DNA of 64,000 bases from Neocallimastix lanati (nom. inval.) (lineage: Eukaryota > Neocallimastigomycota > Neocallimastigomycetes > Neocallimastigales > Neocallimastigaceae): positions 55,044 to 119,043 of the forward strand of contig JACVTC010000234.1 in NCBI GenBank assembly GCA_016946835.1, given 5' to 3'. Positions 53,972 through 63,456 of the stretch are shown here, one piece after another. Under the pieces are notes generated by a model. The model did not search any database. It saw only the letters and a list, made by a program, of their open reading frames with translations, and was not told the origin of the DNA. The translations under genes and the position numbers were made by a program. Numbering within the stretch: position 1 is the first letter of the stretch; the number at the start of each line of letters is the position of its first letter.

Positions 53972-56893
53972 TTATTTTATTAATAAAATCTTCAGATCCT
54001 TGGAGTAACACTTTTTAATTTCATCTTGTAGATTTGATTCAATAGAGATACTTGAAGTAAAACAAAAATTTTCCGGTTTAAGTACTTGGTAAGGTTTAGC
54101 AGGTTCATGATTATCATAATCAGGACGGCGAGATAAAGCATCTGGCTTACCACCGCGAGAACCTGGACGATACTCAATTTGAAAGTCAAATCGAGTAAAG
54201 AACATTGACCATCTAATTAAACGTTGTGAAAGCTGTTCTGGTTTCTTAAAGTAGAGTAGATTTCTATGATCAGTAAGAACTTTAATAGTATTCTTAGCAC
54301 CTTCTAAATAGTACCTCCAAGTTTCAAAAGCAGTCTTAATAGCAAGTAACTCTTTATCATAAATTGGATAATTGCATTCAGCAGAGGTAAAAGCTCTAGA
54401 ATAGAAAGCAATTGGATGAAGCTTATTATCTTTAAAGCTAACTTGGGATAAAATACATCCAAGCGCAAAATTACTTGCATCCGTTTCAACAAAAAATTGA
54501 GAATTAGGATCAGCAGGAATAAGGATGGGAGCAGAAGTAAAAGAACGTTTAAGAAGTTCAAAGGAGTCATTAGCATCTTTTGACCAAACAAAAGGAACAT
54601 TTTTTCTTGTAAGTTTATTAAGAGGATAAGCAATTTTAGCAAAATTTTTTATAAAGCGTCTGTAGAAATTGGCTAGGCCAAGAAACGATTGAACTTCTTT
54701 AACTGTAGTTGGAGCAGGCCAATCTAAAATAGCTGAGACTTTCTTAATATCCATCTTAAGACCATCTGAAGATACATAATATCCTAAAAATTTAACTTCG
54801 AACTTATCAAACTCACATTTTTCAAGGTTAACATGTAAATGAAATTTCCTAAGTTGTAATAGTACTTTTTTAACGTGTAAATGATGTTCAGAAAGATCAT
54901 CAGAAAAAATGATAATATCATCAATATAGGCATAACAAAATTTACCTAAATAGTCACTTAATGCAGTATCAATCATTCTTTGAAAACAGGCAGGTGCATT
55001 CTTGAAACCGAAAGGCATAACTCTAAATTCAAAGTGTCCTAAGCTACATACAAAAGCTGTTTTGTATTCATCTCCAGACCTGATACGAATTTGGAAGTAA
55101 GCAGATTTTAAATCAAGCTTTGAGTAATACTTATGACCAGGAGCTTTATTAAAAATAACAGTTGTTAAAGGCATAGGATAACTATCTCTAATGGTGATTT
55201 CATTAAGTTTCCTAAGATCAATACACATACGTAACTCACCATTATCTTTTGGAGCAAATAAAATTGGATGACCAGCTTCTGATTTTGACCTAACAATAAA
55301 ACCGTATTTTAAATAGTCTTTAATAATTTTTTCTAAAGCTATTTCTTCGGGAATTGTAAGGGGATAAATTGCACTATAATATAACTTAGTATTAGGTTTA
55401 AGGTCAATAGCACAATCAAAACTAGAATGAGGAGGTAAGATTTTAGCTTCTTCTTCACTAAATACATCAGAGAATTCTAGATAAATGGCGGGAAGTGTTT
55501 TATTTGGAGTATCCATGTTTGGGGAAGAGGCAATTGAATTCTTCAACACTGAAGGAGAAATAGAAGAATTATCAAACAAAGAATTATTAGGGGTGCATGA
55601 ACTGGAATAGGCTGGTTTCGAAGAGATAGAGTCGGAAGTATTCGAAGTAAGAGAAAGTGAAGTAGAGTTAACCGAGGTCGAAGGTACTGATTCAACAAAG
55701 GAAGAATCTGACGCATTGTTATTACTATTGCAAAAGCTTAAAATATTATTGTTGAAATCAATTGATGATTTATTTTCTTTAAGAAATCTAGAACCAATTA
55801 AGCACTCAAATTTGTCGTTCAAATCAATAACAAAAAATTCTGTTAAGACCTGAAGGTTACTAACTTTAAATAATATTGGTATAGTTTTACCAACAACGTC
55901 TTTGCCGCCACCAATACCAGTAATGTTATCAGCTTCTAAATTATCATGTACAAGCTTAAAATTATTAATTTTAGCAAAATTACTATCCATAAGATTCAAG
56001 TCGGAGCCGGAATCTATAAGAGCCTTAGCTTTAATCCATTTATTTTTGTAGTTAAAGGAACACTTAATAATACAATCTTTATTAAATTTCTTAGAAGAAT
56101 TAGATCTAGCCATATGGGAGGAGCCAGGTTTATTTGCTCGCTTTGGACAATTTATTAACTTATGGCCTGATTGTCCACAATATAGACAAAGCCCTTCTTT
56201 AATTCTTCTTGCTCTTTCTTCAGGGGATAAATGAGAGTAATTTGAATCATTATTTGATTTGAAAAAAGAATTAGAATTGGCGTTTCTATTATTACTAGAG
56301 TTAAATCTATAATACTTCCTATTATTACGAGAATTATTATTATTATTACTGTTATTTCTAGAATTGTAATTGTTGATCGTTGCGAATCGAGTCATTTGAT
56401 GATCTATACGATTGGTAATTCGCATTAGTTCACTTAATTTGGCAGGAGGAGGGAACAAACTAATTACTCTTTCTTGAAGTCTTGGTAGCAATCCTTCAAT
56501 ATAAACATCCATTAAGGCAAATTCATTCCAGTCCGTTTTTTCCGAAAGCCTACGGAATTCATTATTGTAATCAGTGACTTTACCATATGCTTTTTGCTTA
56601 ATATGCATAAGAGCTTGATTACAATTAAAAACTGCATCTACGTCACTGAATCTATCCTTCATAAGTTCAATGAAAGCGTTAAAATCGTCAAGGACTGGGT
56701 TATTTTCATTCATCAAGTCTGCAGCCCAATCCATAGCTTCATCTCTTAACAAAGTGATGGTATAAGCTACTTTTAACGGATCATTGGTGAAATATTCAGG
56801 ACGAAGAGCAATGGCTAACCCAACATAAGCTAAAAATCCCTTGAGCTTAGCTGAATCGCCATTAAAATGAAAATCGTTTGATGAAGAAGACAT
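53972..56893 (-). CDS. gag-pol of a Ty3 element, truncated before integrase
   Basis: A single open frame of 973 residues. Gag opens with DFHFNGDSAKLKGFLAYVGL and contains MDWAADLMNE. An Asn/Arg/Ser-rich basic stretch precedes the CCHC knuckle CLYCGQSGHKLINC near 236-249. The aspartic protease has ALIDSGSDLNLM near 290. A Ser-rich linker precedes RT, with LPPHSSFDCAIDL, LRMCIDLRKLN, KLDLKSAYFQI and YIDDIIIF. RNase H has ETDASNFALG, LTDHRNLLYF and GGKPDALSRRPDY. The frame then ends at DLKILLIK and a stop where AT-rich DNA begins, so integrase is missing. All catalytic motifs up to RNase H are intact. Translation of this truncated polyprotein is possible, but the element cannot integrate by itself. 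Confidence 0.92.
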   Translation of the reverse strand: MSSSSNDFHFNGDSAKLKGFLAYVGLAIALRPEYFTNDPLKVAYTITLLRDEAMDWAADLMNENNPVLDDFNAFIELMKDRFSDVDAVFNCNQALMHIKQKAYGKVTDYNNEFRRLSEKTDWNEFALMDVYIEGLLPRLQERVISLFPPPAKLSELMRITNRIDHQMTRFATINNYNSRNNSNNNNNSRNNRKYYRFNSSNNRNANSNSFFKSNNDSNYSHLSPEERARRIKEGLCLYCGQSGHKLINCPKRANKPGSSHMARSNSSKKFNKDCIIKCSFNYKNKWIKAKALIDSGSDLNLMDSNFAKINNFKLVHDNLEADNITGIGGGKDVVGKTIPILFKVSNLQVLTEFFVIDLNDKFECLIGSRFLKENKSSIDFNNNILSFCNSNNNASDSSFVESVPSTSVNSTSLSLTSNTSDSISSKPAYSSSCTPNNSLFDNSSISPSVLKNSIASSPNMDTPNKTLPAIYLEFSDVFSEEEAKILPPHSSFDCAIDLKPNTKLYYSAIYPLTIPEEIALEKIIKDYLKYGFIVRSKSEAGHPILFAPKDNGELRMCIDLRKLNEITIRDSYPMPLTTVIFNKAPGHKYYSKLDLKSAYFQIRIRSGDEYKTAFVCSLGHFEFRVMPFGFKNAPACFQRMIDTALSDYLGKFCYAYIDDIIIFSDDLSEHHLHVKKVLLQLRKFHLHVNLEKCEFDKFEVKFLGYYVSSDGLKMDIKKVSAILDWPAPTTVKEVQSFLGLANFYRRFIKNFAKIAYPLNKLTRKNVPFVWSKDANDSFELLKRSFTSAPILIPADPNSQFFVETDASNFALGCILSQVSFKDNKLHPIAFYSRAFTSAECNYPIYDKELLAIKTAFETWRYYLEGAKNTIKVLTDHRNLLYFKKPEQLSQRLIRWSMFFTRFDFQIEYRPGSRGGKPDALSRRPDYDNHEPAKPYQVLKPENFCFTSSISIESNLQDEIKKCYSKDLKILLIK

Positions 56894-56975
56894 TGAAAGA
56901 ATTATTAAATTATAAACAAGTTTAAGAATTGCAATAGGAAGATTTATTTAATATTATCACTATTATTATTATTAT

Positions 56976-57008
<33 letters not shown>

Positions 57009-58260
57009 TGCTCCCGAATGAAAATTGTAATGATAAAGAATTATAAATTATTATTTTTCTAGGCGTTTAGTTTAATTGCTGATTTAAATTTTTTTTTTTT
57101 TTTTTTTAAATTTAATTTGGTAAATATAATAACTAGACTAAATTTCACTCTTTTATGCCTTACAACAAAATAAAAAACCGGCAAGAGTTACTAACTAGAG
57201 GTATATACTAGACCTCAAAATAAAAAATTATAAACTATATATTTTAAAGTCGCTTTACCTTCACGACCAACCTATAGCCTTCGGTGACTATAGTTCCTTA
57301 TTCGCCAGAGCTTATTCGAATAGAGCAACCACCGAACTGTTGAAGTTGGTTGGTAGGATGTGGCTTTCGTTTAATCCACACGCTCTTCACGCCCTAGGGT
57401 TTTGAAGCCCGTTTATATTCGAATAATTAACGGCTATAGTTTCTAACCTACTGAAACTAGTTACTAACCGCCGAAACTCTGTTTATGAGCTCTAATCGCT
57501 CCTAGTATATTTAAATATTATATTTACCTGTAATATTCTTTAAAAAGTCTCAAGAACTGTAGAACTTCTTAAAGAATTTTTTTTTTTTTTTTTTTTTTTA
57601 TATCAAAAAATTTTTTTTTTCGCCTAGATAGATTTTGGTATTATTGTGAGTTTGCTATTAATACCAAAAACCGAGAATTTTATTTTTTAAAGAAAAAAAA
57701 AGTAGATTCAAGAAGCAAGGCTGAACCCAAAGAAGATATCAGAGACTAAGAGAAGAAGAGATTTTGTCCAAAAGTAGAAACCAAGAATCAGAAACCCGAA
57801 ACCAATGGAAACAAAAACCAAGTCCAAAACTAAGAAATCTGAAACCAATGGAAACAGAAACCAAGACCAAAAATAAGAAATCCAAGGCAAACAGAAAGAA
57901 TCTAACCAAAAGTGGAAACCTGAAGCCAATAAGATAAGTAGCCAAACAGAAACCAAAAACAAAGGAAACAGAAAATCCGAGAGATTCAAAAAATAAAGTC
58001 CAAAAAGAAAACAAAAAGGCAGTAGACACTAATTCCAAAAGAAAGCTTCAAACCAAACAAAAGGGTAGATATATCAAGGCACGGCGTCTAAATCTTGGGT
58101 GTTTTTTATTATAACAAAATATTATAATAAATATAATAACACTCAAAAAAACAAAAATTATTTTATTTTTTATTTATTTTTTTTTTTCTTTTATTATAAT
58201 TATTTTATTAATTATATTTATTATAATACTATAAGCCGCAAGGGTTGATATAGTATTAAT
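56894..58260 (-). promoter_or_regulatory. Leader of the truncated Ty3 element
   Basis: Non-coding, 1.3 kb. It contains the box 1 hairpin (57147-57188) and box 2 (57277-57312), a GC-richer stretch (57250-57510) and poly(T) runs. Minus-strand frames at 57708-58038 are only the translation of the purine-rich repeat below. A GCAA-loop hairpin with a 9-bp stem (AATACTATA/TATAGTATT) lies at 58225-58257. Confidence 0.5.
57700..58080 (+). repeat. Purine-rich degenerate tandem repeats
   Basis: Imperfect copies of GAAACCAATGGAAACAGAAA, ACCAAGACCAAAA and AATCCAAG on the + strand (pyrimidine-rich in the sense of the element). They occupy the same leader position as the GTAGAGTCCTAAA repeats in the young chromovirus. 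Confidence 0.65.
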
Positions 58261-58584
58261 ATTAAAAAAGTTTTATTAAAAAATTAAGTTTTATTAACTA
58301 AACAAAATTAAAATAAAAAACACAAAGAAAAGAATATTTGTTAATAAGAATTTTACTCATATTTATATTTTTTTCAAAAGTTAAAGTTATTAAAAAATAA
58401 AAATAAAAGTTTCTAAAAAGTTCTTAAAAATCGAAAAATTTAGAAAAAATAGAAAACAATAGAATTAAGAATTTAATAGAACAAATTTTAATTAATTAAA
58501 CACAAGAATTATCAAGAAATTCTAGTAATTTCTTGAACTATAAAGAATCTTCTAGATATTTTTTAGAATAAAACTATAAAATAA

Positions 58585-58655
58585 TAATAAATGTGAATCG
58601 AACCCTAAGTAGTTTGATTCATGGTATTAGTTACTAACAACTATACCAGAAATAA
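58585..58655 (-). tRNA. tRNA-like sequence, degenerate
   Basis: The minus strand has TGGTATAGTTGTTAG (58648-58634, tRNA Asp/His-like D arm) and GGTTCGATTCA (58604-58594, near-consensus B box). Stems do not pair well. It shares CTTAGGGTTCGA with the tRNA-like sequence at 48574-48647. Confidence 0.35.
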
Positions 58656-58989
58656 TATTTTTTAAATTTAATTATTTGTTTTAAAACTTTATTGAAAAAT
58701 AATACTAAATATTAAAATAATAAAATAATTGTAATTATTAATTCTGTTATAGAAGGTATGATTCGACTTTCATTACCAATCAATGATTAAGAACCATTTA
58801 GATAAAAACACTTAGGGGATATCAGATATTATATAATCTAGAATTCAATCAATAATTACGGCTATGAGTCTTCCTTGGAGTGAAGAGGCAAAAATGGACG
58901 TTTTCCTTGCTGATTTTAAATGACCAAATTCTCTCAATAATTTTTAGAAATGTTTCCTACCAATATCTCTACTCTATAATAAGCAAAAA

Positions 58990-59025
<36 letters not shown>

Positions 59026-59029
59026 AATT
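58656..59029. other. Spacer with possible + strand relic
   Basis: 58850-58980 is less AT-rich and reads LPWSEEAKMDVFLADF on the + strand, unrecognised but possibly part of the Ty3 relic that follows. A 33-base poly(A) lies at 58989-59021. Confidence 0.3.
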
Positions 59030-59464
59030 CTCTATTGTTGACCTTCAATCATATTATGCCATCTTTGGAGCTGATTGGCTTTTCATGATCAATCCAATAA
59101 TTGATTTCTCCTCTAAGACACTTTATTTTCAATTCCAAATATTATTTTAATAATGGACATGTTATTCCAAACTCTTTTTATCATCATTGTTTACTCCAAA
59201 CACTTCTTGAGGGGCAATAAATCAAATAAAATTACTACTTTAACTAACAACTTAAATATAAGAAAGAAAATAATATTGAACATCTATTACCTGCAAGGCT
59301 TCTCCCATTTTCGTGGATATGTTTAGTGAAGCATCAGCTAATGAATTATTTCCTCATAGACCGTACGATTGTGAAATTATCCTATAATACTGGTCCCGTC
59401 TCTTTATTAACTAAAAGAAAGAATTAACTACCCTAAAAGATTATAATAACGATATGTTGGCTAA

Positions 59465-59470
<6 letters not shown>
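59030..59470 (+). pseudogene. Ty3 protease/RT-start relic
   Basis: DLQSYYAIFGADWLFMINPI and IDFSSKTLYFQF correspond to the end of a Ty3 protease (compare NGILGRDWLSVHNSFINY at 37560). After frameshifts, SEASANELFPHRPYDCEI matches the segment just before RT (LPPHREYDCEI in the young element), followed by GPVSLLTK-like sequence. No RT core remains. It is on the opposite strand to most elements here. Confidence 0.7.
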
Positions 59471-59503
<33 letters not shown>

Positions 59504-59520
59504 AATTCAAATCATCCTCT

Positions 59521-59564
<44 letters not shown>

Positions 59565-59717
59565 AATAATTTTCATTTCTTCTTATAGATAACTATTTTG
59601 TTTATAATAATTTATTATAATAATTGTTATTGTTTAGCGACCGCTGTTTTAAAATTTTCAAATTATAAACTTTTTTGAGAATCAGGATTCTCAAAAAAGA
59701 TTTTAATGAATTAAAAT

Positions 59718-60130
59718 TTAGATTTTCTTCTGTTCCTGTTTTAGCCTGCCTTGACGAAAATCTTCCTTTCCATAGTTGAAATAGAGAGTAGTAATTTTTA
59801 CTATTGGAGCCATTCTTTCGCAAACATTTCCCAAAAGGACAATAAAGTTCATACTATTTTCCTTCTTCTCTAGATTACCTATTCCAACCGAACGAGATTG
59901 CGCTATCCATGATATAATAACTTTAGTCATTATTTTCAGCCTTAGAAAATCTGGAGACAATTTATTAAAGAGCACCGACACTTCTTTCACAATATCTTCT
60001 AGTCATCGAAACCTTTTTGTATTGAAAGAATACGAGAAAAAGATGGCACAAAGACTTGTATGTTTGTCTCTTTTCCTTTCCAAATTTGGTTTCAAAATTG
60101 TTTATTAAACTGGTTCAAAGGTTCAAAGGT
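59718..60130 (-). pseudogene. Probable Ty3 gag relic with a ruined zinc knuckle
   Basis: The minus strand reads FNKLSPDFLRLKIMTKVIIS, IAQSRSVGIGNLE and FNYGKEDFRQGRLKQEQKK. The last resembles a CCHC knuckle (family pattern CxxCGKxGHxxxxC) with the cysteines and histidine lost. The frame is open over 90 codons, but the knuckle residues are gone, so this is a relic. The assignment rests on this resemblance. Confidence 0.45.
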
Positions 60131-60186
60131 TCAAAAAAAAAATGTTACATCTAATGCACTATCCGTAAGACCTGATTATTTCACTC

Positions 60187-60241
60187 TTTCTTCTTCTTCT
60201 TCTTCTTCTTCTTTTTCTTCTTCTTCTTCTTCTTCTTCTTC
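60187..60241 (+). repeat. TTC/GAA trinucleotide repeat
   Basis: Seventeen or so TTC units with one TTT interruption. On the minus strand it would encode a Glu run. Confidence 0.9.
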
Positions 60242-60911
60242 AGATACTTCCTTTTCGATACTTTGCTCTGAAAATTTTTATAGTCTCGGTATCATAATTT
60301 AAATTCTTAATAGGAATTTTATTTTTTTTAAGAAGAAGTAAACATTTAATAAATTCATTATCAAAAAAAATTTTGAAATACTAAAAATATGTTTTAATTC
60401 CTCTGTATTATAATTCTTTATTATTTTTTTTTTACTTCAGAAGAAGTTATGTATAAATCATTTTTTTTTTTTAATTTTCAGTTTTTAACTTTTTGGTAGT
60501 ATTTTCATTATAATTATACCTTTTAGATTTTATATCTCTCTTCTTTAAACGATTATTCAATTATCTTTTAATTTGTACCAAGTTTATTATTTATTTTTCT
60601 ATTATTTTCTATATGAAAATTATTTTTTTTTATTTATAGTTAATATAAATTCATATTAATAGTAATTATAAAAGCTTTTATTTATTTAATAAATGTATAA
60701 TTGTGTTTTTTACTTTTTTAAATTAAAAAAATAAAAATAAAAAATAAAAATAAAAATAAAAAATAAAAATAAAAAAAAAAATAAAAAAAAAAAAAAATGA
60801 ATACCATTATATTTATATTATAAATTCAATTAATTAAAATAAACAATGCTATACAAAATATAAATTTTTATAATTATATATGAAATGTTTAAAAAAAAAA
60901 AAAAAAAAAAA
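60242..60911. other. AT-rich spacer
   Basis: No gene; AAAAATA-type simple repeats (60720-60800) and a 25-base poly(A) (60890-60914) are present. Confidence 0.4.
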
Positions 60912-60963
60912 AAATTACGTCTGAAATGAATTTATATAAATAAATTTATTTCAGACGTAATTT
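60912..60963. repeat. 24-bp palindromic hairpin element
   Basis: The left arm AAATTACGTCTGAAATGAAT plus TTAT (60912-60935) and the right arm (60940-60963) pair over 24 bp with one G/T mismatch and an ATAA loop. It sits between poly(A) and poly(T). It could be a tiny MITE-like element or a transcript hairpin. Confidence 0.8.
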
Positions 60964-61662
60964 TTTTATTTTAATATATATAAATAAATATAAATAAATA
61001 ATTTTATTTAATTATATCTAATTATATTTATTTATATTTATTTATATTTATTTATATTTATATTTATTTATGTTAAAAATAATGATTCGTCATACAATAA
61101 ATAAATTAAAATAAAATATAAATTAATATAAATAATGAAATAATTTCATTGTATAAAAAAAAGTATAAATACAAAAGGATATATTTTGTTTTTGAAAAAC
61201 ATAGATATAACCATAATAATATATATAAAAATAGAATGCAATAATAAAATAAATAAAAAAACATGTCTTTAACAAAACTCTTAAATATCTTTTTAATAAA
61301 AATTGAGTGTCATCTAATTTTGTTCTTTTAACAGATTAAGAGTCTCAGTCATACCGATTGAGAATTTCATAAAAGTTAAGTTTTAAATTTTCATTATACT
61401 TGCTTATTAATAAATAAACATAAATAAATAAATAAATAAACAATATCTTACAAATACTAATTTTTTTTTTATTTTTCTATTCTTTGAACATATACACATG
61501 AGAAATTACTCAATTTTGAAAATTATAAATAAACAGCAATTCTTCAAACGGATAAGTATTGAATATTAAAAACACATAAATCATTGAAAGATAAAAATTA
61601 TAAAAAAAAAAAGTAAAAAAAAATAATAATAAAATAAAATAAATAAAACATAGTAAAGATAA
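60964..61662. other. AT-rich spacer, possible copia LTR
   Basis: No gene. TTTATATTTATTTATAT repeats occur at 61000-61075. 61265-61400 (ACTCTTAAATATCTTTTTAA, ACAGATTAAGAGTCTCAGTC) is less AT-rich and may belong to the 5' LTR of the copia element at 62566, but no second LTR is in the window to prove it. Confidence 0.3.
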
Positions 61663-62012
61663 GTCAGCTATAATATTTAAGCTGAAGTTTATAAGATAAA
61701 GGAAACAAAAATAAACAAATAATGTTTTTCACATTTAAGCTAAAATGCATATAAAGAAAGAATAAAAAAAATAAAGTCAGCTCTATAATTTTAAGCTGAA
61801 GGATAAAATAAAGAAATAAATAATATCCAAGGTCAGCTATTAATGTTTAAGCTGAAGGATATAAAGTAAAAGAGTATAAAATAAAAAATATATATTTATA
61901 ATATCTTAGGTCAGCTATAAATGTTTAAGCTGAAGGTTATAAATTAAAGGAATATGAAATAAAAAATATATATATAATATTTAAGGTCAGCTATAAATGA
62001 TTAAGCTGAAGG
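61663..62012 (+). repeat. Array of five TCAGCT/AGCTGA hairpin units
   Basis: Units at 61663, 61776, 61832, 61910 and 61986, each GGTCAGCTATAAATGTTTAA then GCTGAAGG with small variations, spaced 56-113 bp. Every unit keeps the 6-bp complementary arms TCAGCT and AGCTGA around a variable 10-12 base loop. They lie 0.5-0.9 kb upstream of copia gag. Confidence 0.85.
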
Positions 62013-62565
62013 TTATAAATTAAAGGAGTGTGAAATTAAACTAAAAATAGACATTTAAACAAAAAAAATATAAACTTCAAATTAAATAATAAATTAAAAG
62101 GGAAATAATAATATAATTCGTTCAATATAATAATATTTTAATATAAATAAAAGCACTAAAAATAGAATTTTAATTATAAAATTGTTATCATTAATACTAA
62201 CAATATAACGAACCAATACAATAAAATTAATCATATAAATAATATCATTTATAATGTATATATATATATAAAAAAAAGGTTATTTTTAATATAAATATTT
62301 ATATTAAAAGTTTTATTTATATTAATTTAATTTAACAAAAAGTCAAATGTGCAAATCAACATTCATCAATCCAATAAAAAGATCTATATCGTTATGAAAA
62401 TATAAAATTTATTTATATACTTATTTATCCATATATATATAATTATATCATTCGAAATGTATAAAAAAGACAACAAGAAAACTCATATTTTATTCTCCAA
62501 TTTAAATATATATATATATTGATTAAATCGTTTAAAACAATAATTACAGTATTAATTCATTCAAA
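62013..62565. other. Upstream region of the copia gag
   Basis: No gene. Presumably 5' LTR and leader; the LTR boundary and primer-binding site cannot be placed because the 3' LTR is outside the window. Confidence 0.35.
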
Positions 62566-63456
62566 ATGCCAAGACCAGCTAGAAATAATAATTCTCGTCT
62601 TATAGATATCACCAATGATATCTTACCCAAAGGGATTCAATTCAACTACTCGGAAAACTTCAACAATATATGTGAACTAACTCTAAAAAATTTCCAATAT
62701 TGGAGGACCAATATCCTATATCTACTTACTATCAATAATTTAGAAGAATATATTAGTTCCCCTGTTGTGAAGAAACTTAAAAGGCGCGATATCACGGACA
62801 ATTTAGAAAACTATATAATAGACAATATTGATGGGTCCTTAGTGTATGCTCCAAACACTACTAAGGAGGACATAAAGAAAGATATTCTCGTCAAGTGGAT
62901 CATTACCAACAGCCTCGGCGAGAAAACAAAAGCACTACTTAAGAGCCACAACAAAACCGCCTACCAAATGTGGCAATTTCTTCAAGAGTCTTTCACTTTA
63001 GGCGTTGAACATAAAAAGATGATCCTAAAACAAAAACTAAATTTATTAAAGTTCAATATGGAGGATGACATTCATATTTTTATCGCAAACCTCCAAAACA
63101 TGATAGAGGAATTAGAGAATATAGATTCCACAATGGCAGACAATGTAAAGGTAGGAATCTTAGCCAGGGCCCTTCCAGAAGATTTAAAATGGATCAATGT
63201 TTTTCAGTTAAATAATAATTGGAAAGAATGCTGTGCCTATGTGAAAAGACTGATTCCGGATATCGTATATTCGAGGTTAAAAGAAAAAGAGATACTAGAA
63301 TTAAAGCCAAAAAACGTTTTCAACCTTCAAACCAAGAACAACCATATCCATAATAAATTAAACCACAAATTAAGACGAAGAAGGAATGGAAGATGCTTTC
63401 TTTGTGGAAAATACGGCCATTATCAAAAAGGGTGTTTTCAAAAACAAAAGAAATAA
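62566..63456 (+). CDS. Ty1/copia-type Gag
   Basis: A 296-residue protein with MPRPARNNNSRLIDI at the start. It shows the copia gag pattern: ILYLLTINNLEEYI near 45-60, WIITNSLGEKTKALLKSHNK and AYQMWQFLQESF near 110-145, KLNLLKFNMEDDIHIFIANL near 160-180, and a basic region followed by one CCHC knuckle CFLCGKYGHYQKGC close to the C-terminus. It forms the virus-like particle and binds RNA through the knuckle. The codon usage is clearly less AT-extreme than the flanks and the frame is clean, so the element may be young. The frame stops at 63456 while pol is open in the +1 frame from 63374. Confidence 0.9.
   Translation: MPRPARNNNSRLIDITNDILPKGIQFNYSENFNNICELTLKNFQYWRTNILYLLTINNLEEYISSPVVKKLKRRDITDNLENYIIDNIDGSLVYAPNTTKEDIKKDILVKWIITNSLGEKTKALLKSHNKTAYQMWQFLQESFTLGVEHKKMILKQKLNLLKFNMEDDIHIFIANLQNMIEELENIDSTMADNVKVGILARALPEDLKWINVFQLNNNWKECCAYVKRLIPDIVYSRLKEKEILELKPKNVFNLQTKNNHIHNKLNHKLRRRRNGRCFLCGKYGHYQKGCFQKQKK

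Noticed and set aside
57708-58038. Two overlapping hydrophobic frames on the minus strand
   Set aside because: They translate a degenerate GAAACC/CAAAA repeat and have no counterpart elsewhere.
60060-60302. Ser-rich plus-strand frame
   Set aside because: Mostly the TTC repeat; the minus strand offers a more sensible gag-relic reading nearby.
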